A stretch of DNA of 64,000 nt from Natronorubrum thiooxidans (GTDB lineage: Archaea; Halobacteriota; Halobacteria; Halobacteriales; Natrialbaceae). The notes beneath the pieces were generated by a model. It was not told the DNA's origin. It searched no databases and saw nothing but the letters and a program-made list of their open reading frames with translations. Made by a program: the position numbers and the translations under genes. Location of the stretch: positions 1-64,000 of the forward strand of contig NZ_FTNR01000007.1 in the NCBI RefSeq assembly GCF_900156475.1, read 5' to 3'. Positions 1-9,115 of the stretch are shown here, in pieces. Position 1 is the first letter of the stretch; each line of letters opens with the position of its first letter.

Positions 1-510
1 GCGATTCAGCAGGAACTCTCGGAAGGGTGGAGTCGCGTCATCCAACACGACCTGACAGGGAAACTCGACGGTCACAGTTGGACCGTCGAGTTTCCCGTCT
101 ACATCGACTGTACGTACCTGAATGGACGATATGACGAGCAGGGCGTGGCGCGTCACGGCTACGCCGCTGACGCGCCGTTCATCGAGACACCACGCGACGC
201 TCGATACCACTACAGCAAACGCTTCGGTATCGAGTCGAGCTATCGCTTGTCCGAGCAAGCGATAGCGACGACAACGACGCGAGACGCGACGGTCAGACTG
301 CTGTACGTCGTAGTGAGTCTGCTGCTACAGAACGTTTGGCGGTATCTGCACTACGAATACGTGGCGACGCCCCGCCGAGGCGGGCGTCGCCTCTGGTGGT
401 GGCCATACAAGGAGTTCGTCAACATGGTTCGACGGGCTGCGTGGACGGCCCTCGCGGTGCGTCGGGCCGTCCCCGCAAACCGGCCACCTGACGACCGGTT
501 CCACCGGTAG
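1..510 (+). CDS. ISH3-like transposase, C-terminal part (runs off left edge)
   Basis: The frame is already open at base 1 and stops at 508-510, so only the last 169 residues are present. The recognisable part is the end of an IS4/ISH3-type DDE transposase of haloarchaea: a segment reading RFGIESSYRLSEQA, with the conserved E of the YREK-like region (here ESSYR), then a hydrophobic helix around LLYVVVSLLLQNVWRYLHY. The protein would cut and rejoin the element ends. The N-terminal half with the first catalytic Asp residues lies outside the window, so intactness cannot be judged. The gene sits directly before a truncated transporter gene, which suggests this element interrupted that gene. The family assignment is from remembered motif patterns and not from a search. 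Confidence 0.75.
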   Translation, partial: AIQQELSEGWSRVIQHDLTGKLDGHSWTVEFPVYIDCTYLNGRYDEQGVARHGYAADAPFIETPRDARYHYSKRFGIESSYRLSEQAIATTTTRDATVRLLYVVVSLLLQNVWRYLHYEYVATPRRGGRRLWWWPYKEFVNMVRRAAWTALAVRRAVPANRPPDDRFHR

Positions 511-660
511 TCACTGACCGAGATCGCTGCCTTGTGAGTGGCTACGCTGTCGCGTCGGCGGCTGACCGCCGCCGACAGCGACAGCTCCGTCCCCGATTAG
601 TGTTGTTCAACCGCTATCGACGACTCATCACGACAGAACAGGTGACTCAGGTCAGGCTAA
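1..660 (+). mobile_element. Right part of an ISH3-family insertion sequence
   Basis: The region includes the transposase end and about 150 bases of following non-coding DNA up to where transporter-like coding sequence resumes near 661. A GC-rich inverted repeat at about 550-586 (cgtcggcggctgac then ccgccgacag) may be part of the end or a terminator. The exact terminal repeat and target duplication cannot be set because the left end lies outside the window. The right boundary near 660 is inferred from the resumption of the interrupted gene. Confidence 0.5.
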
Positions 661-1254
661 CTGGTAATGCTTTGTGAGGTACTGAGTCTCGAACAGACCA
701 TCACTGGTATGGCGATTCCGATGACGCTTTTCGGGATCGGTCTCGGACTGATGATGGGACAACTCGTCAATATGACGCTATCAGCGGTTCCAGCAGACAA
801 ATTCTCGGAGGCATCTGGCGTCATGAACGCAAGCGGGATGCTGGGATTCGCGCTGGGAACGGCAGTCATCGGCTCGTTCCTGCTCGGACGGTTCTACGCC
901 GGTGTCGTCGATGGCGTGTTGCGAGCCAGAGACGAGACAGTCACGGTGGCCCAACGGAACGAACTGGTACTGGCCCTCGAAGACGCAGCGGAGACAGCGA
1001 CCGAGGCGACCCAGCAGGAGTTCATGGCGCAACTCACACCAGCGGAACAGCAACTGCTCGAGGGTATCTTTGAAGCCGCGATGGTCAATGCCCAGCAGAC
1101 ATCGTTACTCCTCCTCACACTGTTCGTCTTGCTCACACTTGCGGCGTCGACGCTCTTACCGAAGGAGGTACAGGAGACTGACGACCCGCTCGATCAACTC
1201 GAATCACCTCAGGAGCCACCAAGTGACCCATCTGAAACAGCGATAGAGGAGTGA
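661..1254 (+). pseudogene. MFS (DHA2/EmrB-type) transporter, C-terminal remnant
   Basis: About 195 residues resemble the C-terminal third of a 14-helix drug:proton antiporter. They include the glycine-rich helix GIGLGLMMGQLVNMTLS, the downstream SEASGVMNASGMLGFALGTA stretch typical of the EmrB/QacA group, a polar loop and one last membrane helix near residues 140-162. Family members are 450-600 residues, so at least half is missing. A stop codon at 658-660 closes the frame just upstream, and a transposase end precedes it. The likeliest reading is a transporter gene cut by the insertion sequence. The only start is an internal ATG at 667 with no sensible N-terminus, so a working protein is unlikely. 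Confidence 0.75.
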
Positions 1255-1258
1255 ACTA

Positions 1259-1312
1259 CCCCACACCCTACCGCGCTCGGGGCTACTCGCCCCTCGCTTG
1301 TTGAGGGTGGGG
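1259..1312 (+). terminator. Strong stem-loop after the transporter remnant
   Basis: ccccacaccct (1259-1269) can pair with agggtgggg (1304-1312). Inside it, gcgctcggggc and gcccctcgc form a second stem. The hairpin starts a few bases after the stop codon. It may end transcription, or it may be the structured end of a lost IS1341/IS605-type element, whose right ends in haloarchaea have similar GC-rich hairpins. Confidence 0.4.
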
Positions 1313-1535
1313 TCGTCCGAAAATCGATCCAGAGGAGGCACTTGCCAGGATGACAGCTACCGCCACACTCGGACGAAAGATCTGATCAGTCTGGTGAGCA
1401 ACACCGATAGACGTCGAACACACGGATTGAATATTCTATCAAATATATCATGATATGTATTCAGCCCACCGGTTGTACTGTCCGTATCCCGTGAGACGAG
1501 GTTTATTTTGACTGACAGCGTAGTAACAGTTGATC

Positions 1536-1940
1536 ATGGACATAAATTGGACAGCGGTAGTAACTGGATTCGTCATGACCCTCGCGTTAGGGTTCATCAG
1601 CGGTCTCATCTACGTGGGATCGGAAGCCTCTGTCGTGCTCCTGTACTGGGGCGGAATCGGTATACTCGGTGGTCTCACCGCTGGATACCTCGCTGGCGGG
1701 ACGGTGAGTTCCGGTGCGACCCACGGCGGTATCGCAACCGTCTTCGGATCGCTGGTCTTGTTAGTCATTGCGACATTCACGACCCTGCTATTCGCGGGCC
1801 TCGTCGCGTCGTTCAGCGTGCTCGTCCTCGGCATACTCATGCTCGCGTTCTACGCCGTCCCCGGTGCTCTGGGCGGTGCGATCGGCTCGTGGACAAAACA
1901 CCGTCGGGCTGCTCCGGAGCCAACGGGCGCACGGGCATGA
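1536..1940 (+). CDS. DUF5518-type four-helix membrane protein
   Basis: The 134-residue protein is almost entirely hydrophobic: four membrane helices at roughly 8-30, 38-58, 65-90 and 95-120, with glycine-rich turns (GGLTAGYLAGG, PGALGGAIGSW) and a short basic tail. This matches the haloarchaeal DUF5518 layout. The function is unknown. ATG at 1536 was chosen over the TTG at 1530 because the hydrophobic core begins right after it. It stands alone between the transporter remnant and a permease gene on the same strand. The family name is from memory of the pattern and is moderately sure. Confidence 0.7.
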   Translation: MDINWTAVVTGFVMTLALGFISGLIYVGSEASVVLLYWGGIGILGGLTAGYLAGGTVSSGATHGGIATVFGSLVLLVIATFTTLLFAGLVASFSVLVLGILMLAFYAVPGALGGAIGSWTKHRRAAPEPTGARA

Positions 1941-2111
1941 GCAATTACTGATTTTCAATCGGCACTGTGGCCTCTCCACAGGCAGGTGAGTTTCATCACC
2001 GTCGCAAATAGCCGCTTATTATCCTTGGGGTGGATTTATTCTCATCATCTCGCACAAGCAGTGGGCTAGTAGAACCGGTGTAATCACTGTTAGGTGGAAC
2101 ACCACGAGCCC

Positions 2112-3143
2112 ATGAGTACAGAATCGAGACGTTCAAAACGGTTCCTGGTTGTACTCGGTCTTTTAATCGGACTTCTTTCGTTCCTGCTCGTCCTGCCATT
2201 TCTCACCTGGGTTCTTGTCGCCGTGATCCTTGCATACGCTCTCGCCCCTATCAATAATCGGCTTTTAGATCGGCTTGGCTCGGGACTTTCTGCCGGACTA
2301 TCGATACTTATTGGACTCTTTCTTATTGTACTCCCGATTGTCATCATCCTTGGCGTTGCAGCGAGGCAGGCCCGTCAACTCTTTGCAGACTTCGAGCCCG
2401 GAAACGTCGCCCAACTCGACGACGTGATCGCAGATCGGTTAGGTGTGCAGGCCGATATCGCAGCCGCACACGATACGTTCAGCGGTGCCGTCAAAACGGG
2501 TGCCCGAGGCCTTGCTGGGAATCTCTTCAGTATCATCGGTGGACTCCCCGAACTCTTCATCGGGTTCACGGTCCTGTTTTTTGTCCTGTTCTACCTGCTC
2601 AAAGACGGCGACCAGGCTGTTGGGTGGTTTCGAACGGTATTACCAGTCGAACCAGCGGTTCGAGAGGAACTGTTCGAAGAAACCAGTCTGTTGCTCCACA
2701 ACTCACTCGTCGGTACCGCCGCCGTTGCAGCAGCACAGGCACTCTTACTCGGCGTTGCGTTCCTCGTTCTCGGCCTTGGAAACGTCGTGTTCTGGATCGT
2801 GACAACGTTTGTCGCAGCGATGATCCCACTCGTCGGGGCATCGATAATCTGGATCCCGGCCTCGATCTATCTACTCGTTATCGGTCGCCCCGTTCCCGCC
2901 GTCGTGTTGTTCGTCTTCGGCGCAGTCATTATCAGTACGGTCGATAACGTCCTTCGCCCGATGGTGATGCGACGCGGGACACAGCTCAGCCCGGTTATCA
3001 CGATCATCGGTATTTTCGGCGGAATCACACTGTTCGGCTTCGTTGGGCTCTTTATCGGACCGATCATCCTTGGACTGATGAAACTCATTATCGATATCTA
3101 CGTGCGTGAGTACGCCGAGCCAGCACCACTCGAGCAGGCGTGA
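2112..3143 (+). CDS. AI-2E (PerM/UPF0118) family transporter
   Basis: This is a 343-residue membrane protein of the AI-2E exporter family, whose members move varied small molecules or act as Na+/H+ antiporters; the substrate cannot be read from sequence. It has the family order: two N-terminal helices (residues about 12-55), a third helix, a soluble loop around 90-140 (ARQLFADFEPGNVAQL), then five more helices. The family-specific segments FFVLFYLLKDGD, MIPLVGASIIWIPA and GIFGGITLFGFVGLFIGPII are all seen. ATG 2112 was preferred to GTG 2094 because it gives the usual short polar N-terminus. It is a single gene with its own upstream spacer. Confidence 0.9.
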   Translation: MSTESRRSKRFLVVLGLLIGLLSFLLVLPFLTWVLVAVILAYALAPINNRLLDRLGSGLSAGLSILIGLFLIVLPIVIILGVAARQARQLFADFEPGNVAQLDDVIADRLGVQADIAAAHDTFSGAVKTGARGLAGNLFSIIGGLPELFIGFTVLFFVLFYLLKDGDQAVGWFRTVLPVEPAVREELFEETSLLLHNSLVGTAAVAAAQALLLGVAFLVLGLGNVVFWIVTTFVAAMIPLVGASIIWIPASIYLLVIGRPVPAVVLFVFGAVIISTVDNVLRPMVMRRGTQLSPVITIIGIFGGITLFGFVGLFIGPIILGLMKLIIDIYVREYAEPAPLEQA

Positions 3144-3377
3144 GTGTCTCTTTCTCACCGGATCGCGAAATTTATATATCGTTATATGGTTTATAGATAA
3201 CGGTGAATGCGAATTTGCCAGAGCCAGCCCTCGAGAACGCACTATTCGTCGATACAGCAGAGTACAGTAGCTACTTTAGATTAGCCCAGTAATCACAAGT
3301 ACTTGTATTGTCCACGACGCCGTCCGGGCATCGTAGTTGAGAGAAGCCGTGGAAACACCGCTTGAGACGCTGTCTCC

Positions 3378-3542
3378 TCAGGATGGATGCTGATGACTGA
3401 TTTTCTCGGCGAACTGACCAGGGACCGGCGTCCCACAATCCACACACTTCCAACGCCGTGTCGCGATCCCAGATTCTTTCTCGAGGTCCTGGTAGAACTC
3501 CAAAAGCGCGCCACAGGTGCATCTGTAGGTCGTCCGGGTCAT
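3378..3542 (-). CDS. Small zinc-ribbon protein (54 aa)
   Basis: The ATG at 3542 gives a 54-residue protein with two cysteine pairs, CTCG near the N-terminus and CVDCG about 25 residues later, the spacing of a zinc ribbon. No further domain is present. Such one-domain proteins are common in haloarchaea and their partners are mostly unknown. It is transcribed away from the hydrolase at 3645, leaving about 100 bases for two divergent promoters. The longer frame to 3611 has no convincing start. A nucleic-acid or protein-binding role is only a guess. Confidence 0.6.
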   Translation of the reverse strand: MTRTTYRCTCGALLEFYQDLEKESGIATRRWKCVDCGTPVPGQFAEKISHQHPS

Positions 3543-3644
3543 ACAGTATCGCTCGAGGGGCACAAGTGTAAATGGTGTGCCGACGAGGCCACTCAAGACG
3601 GACAGACACAACGACTACCACAGCATCCCCCGTGGGTGGAACCG

Positions 3645-4355
3645 ATGACCGAAACAGCGCACCAAATTCCGGTCGCCGACGGAGCCGCCGTCAGCGCGAT
3701 CCACCACGAGGCACCCGGCGACGACTGGGTCGTGTTCTGTCACGGGTTTCTAAGCGACAAACGCGGAAGCTACGAACACCGCTGTCGGCGAGCGGTCGAG
3801 GAGGGGTATAATGCTGTCCGGTTCGACTTCCGCGGCTGTGGCGAGTCCGACGGCCGGTTCATCGACCAGACGCTCAGTACTAAACTTGCGGATCTCCGTG
3901 CCGTCGTCGAGCACGTCGATCCCGCGTCGTACGTGCTCTTTGGCTCGAGTTTCGGCGGGAAAGTCGCATTCCACGCGACAATACAGGATCCACGGGTCGA
4001 CGCTGTGGTGACACGAGCACCCGTCACGTACAACCGCGCGTTCGAGGCGTATCGAACGACTGTCGAACGGGACGGCGAGTACCGATTCGAAACCGGCGAC
4101 CGAATCGATCGTCGGTTCTTTGAGGATTTCGAGACGTACCGCTTTGCCGACGTCGAAGCATCGCTCGATGTTCCGGTCGCAATCTTCCACGGCCGAACGG
4201 ACGACGCCGTGGATATCGACGACAGCCTTGAGGCTGTGGCTCGACTCGAGACGGACGTCCTTCTCGAGACGTTCACAACGGAGGGACACCGCTTTTCGAC
4301 GCCGGCGGAAGCCCGGCTACTCGAGCGGACGTTTCACTGGCTCGAGACGCAGTGA
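3645..4355 (+). CDS. Alpha/beta hydrolase
   Basis: The 236-residue protein has the alpha/beta hydrolase fold signatures: an oxyanion-region strand VVFCHGF, the strand/turn FDFRGCGESDG, and the nucleophile elbow GSSFGG (Ser near residue 105). Late in the chain come FHGRTDDAVD, supplying the acid, and EGHRF, supplying the catalytic His. It belongs to the serine esterase/acyl-peptidase-like group; the substrate is unknown. The frame is open further upstream to 3387, but ATG 3645 starts just before the first beta strand, and the upstream stretch overlaps the opposite zinc-ribbon gene, so it was left out. Confidence 0.85.
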   Translation: MTETAHQIPVADGAAVSAIHHEAPGDDWVVFCHGFLSDKRGSYEHRCRRAVEEGYNAVRFDFRGCGESDGRFIDQTLSTKLADLRAVVEHVDPASYVLFGSSFGGKVAFHATIQDPRVDAVVTRAPVTYNRAFEAYRTTVERDGEYRFETGDRIDRRFFEDFETYRFADVEASLDVPVAIFHGRTDDAVDIDDSLEAVARLETDVLLETFTTEGHRFSTPAEARLLERTFHWLETQ

Positions 4356-4556
4356 TGGGACTCGAGTGGGTCTGTGATGGGAGTCGGGACCGGTGTCAGC
4401 CAGAATAAATCACGTATCGATATATGATATGGACAATCCGAGACACGCCCCATCGCGATGGGTGAGAGGTGTTCGGTTGCGGCCAAGAGGATCGAATTTT
4501 CTCGTTCAGAAAAACCGGACCGTTTTTCATACCGATGCCGGAACGATGAGCTAACA

Positions 4557-4904
4557 GTGAGTGAGGATACTGATCTGTCAACTGTGCTTGCCGTCCTCGA
4601 CGACGAGTACGCACGCGAAATCCTCACCAATACGAGTATCGAACCAATGTCTGCCAGTACCCTGAGCGAGCGATGTGATGCGTCCCTGCCGACGATCTAC
4701 CGGCGACTCGAGCGGCTCGAGGAGTGCCATCTCGTCACCGAAGAGACGGAGCTCGCACCCGACGGCAACCACTTCAGCGTCTACAGCGCAAACCTCGATC
4801 GGCTCGAACTCTCCCTCGAGGACGGCTCGTTTGCGCTCGAGTTGACGTATCGTGATGAGGACGTTGCCGACAAATTCACCCGGCTATGGGAGGGGATGCG
4901 ATGA
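4557..4904 (+). CDS. Winged-helix transcriptional regulator
   Basis: A GTG start at 4557 gives 115 residues. The central part (about 10-60) reads as a haloarchaeal ArsR-like winged helix: VLAVLDDEYAREIL for helix 1 and LSERCDASLPTIYRRLERLEECHLV for the turn and recognition helix, followed by a beta wing. The C-terminal part ends VADKFTRLWEGM. Its stop overlaps the start of the next gene (ATGA at 4901), so the two are made together. In haloarchaea this regulator is often paired with a DUF7521 membrane protein, which suggests the membrane partner may modulate the regulator. That link is inference. Confidence 0.8.
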   Translation: MSEDTDLSTVLAVLDDEYAREILTNTSIEPMSASTLSERCDASLPTIYRRLERLEECHLVTEETELAPDGNHFSVYSANLDRLELSLEDGSFALELTYRDEDVADKFTRLWEGMR

Positions 4905-5212
4905 GTCAGAACGTCGTTCGGATCGACGAGGCACCCCTGTTCGAACTGCTCACCGTTGGGAGTCTCTTTCTGGTTGCGCTGATCGGGACGATCATCGCCT
5001 ACCAGGCCTACCGGGGCTACCGCCGCAACGACGCGCCGTCGATGCTCTATCTGGCTGTCGGCTTGCTCTTGTTGACGCTCTGTCCGTTCCTGATCAACGT
5101 GGCAGTTACGACACTCTTCAGCGCCGAACAGGTGATAACGGTCTTTCTCGAGAACGTGAGTCGACTGGTCGGGCTGGTTGCGATCATGTATTCGCTGTAC
5201 GGACAGCATTAG
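4901..5212 (+). CDS. DUF7521-type three-helix membrane protein
   Basis: The 103-residue protein has three membrane helices at about 12-37, 48-70 and 82-100, the layout of the DUF7521 family that accompanies winged-helix regulators in haloarchaea. It starts inside the stop codon of the regulator gene (4-base overlap), showing translational coupling. The basic loop AYRGYRRNDAPS between helices 1 and 2 would face the cytoplasm by the positive-inside rule. It may be a membrane sensor or anchor for the regulator. No catalytic residues are visible. Confidence 0.75.
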   Translation: MSQNVVRIDEAPLFELLTVGSLFLVALIGTIIAYQAYRGYRRNDAPSMLYLAVGLLLLTLCPFLINVAVTTLFSAEQVITVFLENVSRLVGLVAIMYSLYGQH

Positions 5213-5753
5213 TGGCGTTCCAAGCCTGAACTGGAGGATCGAATCCAGCGGTACAATCGATTCGACCCTTCGTCGACGCTCAGGAGGTGAGTGTGTCTGT
5301 TCTGGCTGGAAAGCTGGCATCGAGAACAGTCGTCGGGCCGGTCATTGGTCGATAAGTGGTAGAATATCGAACCCAGGAATCGAGAGCAAAATACCGGGGC
5401 GACGATCGTGTGTTGTGGGCCGAAGCGGAGGGGAAGGGGGGACCACTGGATGAGCGGGAATCGAACGGACGACCGCTCGGATAGCTGTCACGGCCGTCCA
5501 CCGGCGGGATCTGTCCAGCGACGATCAGGGGGATACCCGACCCGGATGGGACACGCCGTGCCGAGACGATCGTCCCCACTCACCGCTTTCGGCTGGTATC
5601 TAATAATGGCACGAGCGTGTTTTCTGACTCGGAAAATCCCTGTTCTGAGACGGACCACATCGCCGCTCCTCTCTGGTATCGTCGCTCGATGCAAGACGCC
5701 AGTCGGTTGAAAGGTGCCCACAGCTTCTTTTGGCTGCCGTTCGAGAAGCCGAT
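5213..5753. other. Gene-free stretch
   Basis: About 540 bases hold no reading frame with a convincing start, composition or motif on either strand. A moderately AT-rich patch around 5600-5640 may hold promoter signals for the UspA gene that follows. No RNA gene or repeat was recognised. Confidence 0.5.
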
Positions 5754-6143
5754 ATGCATTATCTCGCTGGCACTGCATCCGTCCACACGACGGCAGCGAT
5801 CTGTGACTATCTCGACGGGCGAGCGACCGCGACGGATACCGTGACGGTCGTGGCCGTCGCGCCACCCACCGATACGACGGCACGGCGAGACGCCCAGGAG
5901 GCGCTGAATGTTGCCCCCGTTCGGCTCGCAACCGTCGACGAGGTCACCACGGAACTTCGCGAGGACGACGGCGATCCAGCCAAGATACTCCTCGAGGCCG
6001 CAGCGGCGACCGGTGCTGACGAACTCGTCATCACATCCGCTTACGGTCTCACCGATGGGTCGACAACGGTCGGATCAACTGCACACACCGTGCTCGAGGG
6101 AGCGACACGACCGGTCGTCGTTATCCCCGCCCTCGAGGGATGA
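5754..6143 (+). CDS. Universal stress protein (UspA) family
   Basis: The 129-residue protein has the UspA fold order: strand 1 with MHYLAGTASVHTTAA, strand VTVVAVAP, the helix with DPAKILLEAAAATGADELVITSAYG, and the ending GSTAHTVLEGATRPVVVIPAL, which corresponds to the ATP-binding GS-x-G region. The first strand is atypical: it lacks the usual LVPVDGS, so nucleotide binding may be lost. ATG 5754 was preferred to the TTG at 5730. It converges on a second, more canonical UspA gene at 6201-6602. Confidence 0.8.
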   Translation: MHYLAGTASVHTTAAICDYLDGRATATDTVTVVAVAPPTDTTARRDAQEALNVAPVRLATVDEVTTELREDDGDPAKILLEAAAATGADELVITSAYGLTDGSTTVGSTAHTVLEGATRPVVVIPALEG

Positions 6144-6200
6144 TTGACTGCTCGGCCCCACGTCGACAAGCGAACAGCCACCGAAAGCGTACGAACCCGG

Positions 6201-6602
6201 CTATTCGGCGACGAGTACAGACGTCTTCGCCTCCCTCGAGACCTGTTCGGAGACGCTCTTTCTGAAAAACCGTTCGATACCGCGGTGTCGGCCCATGACG
6301 ATCAGATCGATATCGTGGTCGGCGGCGTAGTCGAGGATCGCTTGATGGCGAAGCCCGTGTGTGACCGTCGTTTGAACGTCGTCGACCCCGGCCTCGACTG
6401 CCTGGCTTGCGACGTGGTCGACGGCGCGTTCTCCGATCGGCTCGAGGTCTTCGAACTCCATTCCCGGTGCGATTTCGGCGGAGTTGATGACGTACAGGGC
6501 GTGGATCGAGGCGCCGTGAACACGGGCGAGTTCGATCGCCTCCTCGATCGCTCGCTCGGTGTTTGGCCGGCCATCCGTCGGAACCAAAATCCTGTCGTAC
6601 AT
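6201..6602 (-). CDS. Universal stress protein (UspA)
   Basis: The 133-residue UspA protein starts MYDRILVPTDG, the classic first strand with the nucleotide-contacting Asp. It continues with the helix RAIEEAIELARVHGASIHALYV and the late signature DLIVMGRHRGIERFFRKSVSEQV, where the GRHR-x10-S region corresponds to the ATP-binding loop G-x2-G-x9-G(S/T). UspA proteins form dimers and are induced under stress. The start at 6602 fits the family exactly; eleven residues more upstream do not. It faces the other UspA gene tail to tail with a 57-base gap. Confidence 0.92.
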   Translation of the reverse strand: MYDRILVPTDGRPNTERAIEEAIELARVHGASIHALYVINSAEIAPGMEFEDLEPIGERAVDHVASQAVEAGVDDVQTTVTHGLRHQAILDYAADHDIDLIVMGRHRGIERFFRKSVSEQVSREAKTSVLVAE

Positions 6603-6787
6603 GGCCCGTTCTTTGGCGACGACCGGCAAAAACACCCACGAGATTCTGCGTCATACCGAGCCCCATCCGGGCGAACAACTCGAGTTCGACGATGGCCAGT
6701 CGCCAGAATTAGCCTCGGACGACGAGGAGCCGGCAGGAACGAACCGATAGGACGATACCGTGAGCTGCGTGAGTTATCCCCACGCGG

Positions 6788-8449
6788 ATGACACGGACGC
6801 TTCTCGTTGCAGGAACTGCAAGTCACGTCGGTAAATCGACGGTCGCCGCCGGCCTGTGTCGGCTGCTCGTCGATCGGGGCGTCTCGGTTGCCCCGTTCAA
6901 AGCACAGAATATGAGCAACAACGCTCGCGTCGTCGTTCAGCCCGAGGCAACCAAGGGGGAAACCGACCGACCGAGTGACGACTCGAGCGCCGAGCAGTGG
7001 GGCGAAATCGGCGTCTCACAGTTCGTCCAGGCACGAGCGGCCCGTATGACGCCGACGACGGACTGCAATCCAGTCCTGCTCAAACCCCGCGGCGACGGCG
7101 AGAGCCAACTCGTCGTTCAGGGGCGGGCCCACGAGCACGTCCCCGCAGGCGCGTATTACGAGGAGTACTGGAACGAGGCACGCGCCGCGGCTGAAGAGTC
7201 CTACCGGCGACTCGCGGCCGCCCACGACGTCGTCATCGCCGAAGGAGCCGGCAGCATCGCCGAGATTAACCTCCACGATCGGGACCTCGCGAACGTCGAG
7301 ACCGCCCGGTTTGCCGACGCCGAAATCCTCCTGCTGGTCGATATCGAACGCGGCGGAGCCTTCGCCAGTCTCTACGGAACGATCGAACTGCTGCCCGACT
7401 CGCTGCGCGAGCGCGTTACAGGCGCGCTCATCACGAAGTTCCGGGGCGATCCGACGCTGCTCGAGCCCGGAATCGAGGAAATCGAATCGAAAACCGGCGT
7501 CCCTATCCTGGGAGTGCTCCCCTACGACGACCCCGGCCTCCCCGAAGAAGACAGTGTCGGGCTGCCTGCCACGAGCGAACGCGGCGTGCTGGGCGACGAC
7601 GACGGCGTCCCCGACGACCAGCGGCTAACGATCGCCGTCCCGCGGCTGCCGCGGATCTCGAACGCGACGGATCTCGAGGCGCTGGCAGCCGAACCGGGCG
7701 TCTCAATTGTCTTTGTGCCAGTGGAAACAGGACCGACGAGTGACGATGGGACGCCGGCCGACGATCCGCTCGAGGACATCGACGCGGATGCGGTCGTGCT
7801 TCCGGGAACGAAAAACACCGTCGACGACCTCCTCGCGCTCCACGAGGCCGGCTTCAGGGACGCGCTCGCGGCGTTTGACGGCCCGATCGTCGGCATCTGT
7901 GGCGGCTACCAGTTGTTGGGCGAGCGAATCACGAACGCCGCACTCGAGGGAACGGGCGAGGACGACGTCGTCGAAGGGCTGGAGCTGTTGCCGGTCGAGA
8001 CGCGGTTCGAGGGAACGAAACACGTCGAGCAGACGGCGGTCCTCGTCGATAGCGACGCGACACCGTTGCTCGCGGGCGCGGACGGTCAGGCTTCGGGTTA
8101 CGAAATCCACGCCGGTCGAACGCGGGCGCTCGAGACCGTACGCCGACCGCTCGGCGAGTCGAGTGCGGCCCGCGGACGGATACTCGGAACGTATTTGCAC
8201 GGCCTGTTCGACAACGAGTCGGTCCGAACAGCGTTTCTCGAGGCTGTCGCTATGGACGCAGGAATCGACTGGCCGGCTAGTGATGATGAGGACGGGCAAT
8301 CGGCATCGAACGCTGGCTCGAGAGCGACGACCAGCGCGACGCCGTACGATCGCGCTGCAACGTTGGTTCGCGAACACGTCGACCTCGAGGCACTGGGCGA
8401 GCCGTTCGAGGCAGATATCGCTCGCGGAGCCGAAACGAACAGTCGGTAG
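6788..8449 (+). CDS. cobQ: Cobyric acid synthase (glutamine-dependent amidase)
   Basis: The 553-residue enzyme amidates adenosylcobyrinate a,c-diamide at four side chains using glutamine and ATP, in cobalamin synthesis. The N-terminal synthetase domain has the P-loop [10 protein letters not shown] (9-18), the FKAQNMSNN segment and the EGAGS...NL.D.DLAN region. The C-terminal class-I amidotransferase domain has the nucleophile Cys371 in [10 protein letters not shown] and His471 in YLHGLF. It is slightly longer than bacterial homologues because of acidic inserts (about 57-70 and 240-285) typical of halophiles. No other cob genes lie in the window. It could be named cbiP. Confidence 0.95.
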   Translation: MTRTLLVAGTASHVGKSTVAAGLCRLLVDRGVSVAPFKAQNMSNNARVVVQPEATKGETDRPSDDSSAEQWGEIGVSQFVQARAARMTPTTDCNPVLLKPRGDGESQLVVQGRAHEHVPAGAYYEEYWNEARAAAEESYRRLAAAHDVVIAEGAGSIAEINLHDRDLANVETARFADAEILLLVDIERGGAFASLYGTIELLPDSLRERVTGALITKFRGDPTLLEPGIEEIESKTGVPILGVLPYDDPGLPEEDSVGLPATSERGVLGDDDGVPDDQRLTIAVPRLPRISNATDLEALAAEPGVSIVFVPVETGPTSDDGTPADDPLEDIDADAVVLPGTKNTVDDLLALHEAGFRDALAAFDGPIVGICGGYQLLGERITNAALEGTGEDDVVEGLELLPVETRFEGTKHVEQTAVLVDSDATPLLAGADGQASGYEIHAGRTRALETVRRPLGESSAARGRILGTYLHGLFDNESVRTAFLEAVAMDAGIDWPASDDEDGQSASNAGSRATTSATPYDRAATLVREHVDLEALGEPFEADIARGAETNSR

Positions 8450-8470
8450 CGGCCAGTTGCTCGAGATGCT

Positions 8471-8860
8471 CTAGGCGGGCTGGCTTCGGTAGGTTCCGAG
8501 CAACTCCTCGAGGATAATACACTCTTGATCGGTCGCATCGTAGTGGGTGTCGATGAACCGTTCTGCGGCCTCGAAGTCCCCACGAAGCCCGTGTTTGCGG
8601 ACCGTGATCACGGCATCGAGAAAGAAGGTTCCGCCGTCGGTACCCAGCGCTTTGGCGTGGTCTGCCTCGGTGATATCGAGTTCGGATTTGATCTCGTCGA
8701 AGTTGAACGTCTTGACGTCGTGGTCGCCGTTGATTAGCGTGAGGACGTACTCCGCGGAGAACCGATAGAACTCGGATTTGCTCTCGAACATACCGTCTTC
8801 GACGAGGGAATCGATCTCTTCGACGACCTCGTCCGGATATCTGACGGTATCTTTCGCCAT
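8471..8860 (-). CDS. Ribbon-helix-helix (CopG/NikR-type) regulator
   Basis: The 129-residue protein begins MAKDTVRYPDEVVEEIDSLV, the strand and first helix of a ribbon-helix-helix DNA-binding domain, followed by FESKSEFYRFSAEYVL, the second helix. Residues 50-125 form an unassigned alpha-rich extension. Dimers of such proteins insert the beta ribbon into the major groove. The extension lacks the His/Cys metal set of NikR, so a nickel role is not supported. The gene converges on cobQ with a 21-base gap. An AT-rich stretch about 30 bases upstream of the ATG is a plausible promoter. Confidence 0.8.
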   Translation of the reverse strand: MAKDTVRYPDEVVEEIDSLVEDGMFESKSEFYRFSAEYVLTLINGDHDVKTFNFDEIKSELDITEADHAKALGTDGGTFFLDAVITVRKHGLRGDFEAAERFIDTHYDATDQECIILEELLGTYRSQPA

Positions 8861-9080
8861 ATCGTCATACTGTTCGCTACTGGTTCATTATTGTTTCGAA
8901 TAATTGTCATACAGAAGACGTTTTTCGGGCCGAGATTCCATGCTTCGAATCGGACACGGCTTGGAGAAGTGGTTCCATGGCTGTTTGAAGTGAATTATTG
9001 TCTTAGAACAGCTAAGAAAGGTTATCGGGTGTGTTATCGGCTCGATAGAGAAACGGAACTGGTCGTTGCAACTACCTGCA

Positions 9081-9095
9081 AATTTATTATTTATC
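9081..9095 (+). promoter_or_regulatory. TATA-like promoter of the MTH865 gene
   Basis: aatttattatttatc lies about 25-35 bases before the ATG at 9116, the spacing expected for a transcript starting just before the start codon. The flanking sequence is GC-rich, so this AT stretch stands out. Confidence 0.5.
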
Positions 9096-9115
9096 GTGTG
9101 CAAGTAGAGCGCGCA

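Noticed and set aside
3387-3644. Upstream extension of the alpha/beta hydrolase
   Set aside because: It overlaps the zinc-ribbon gene on the other strand and has no family similarity; ATG 3645 begins the fold.
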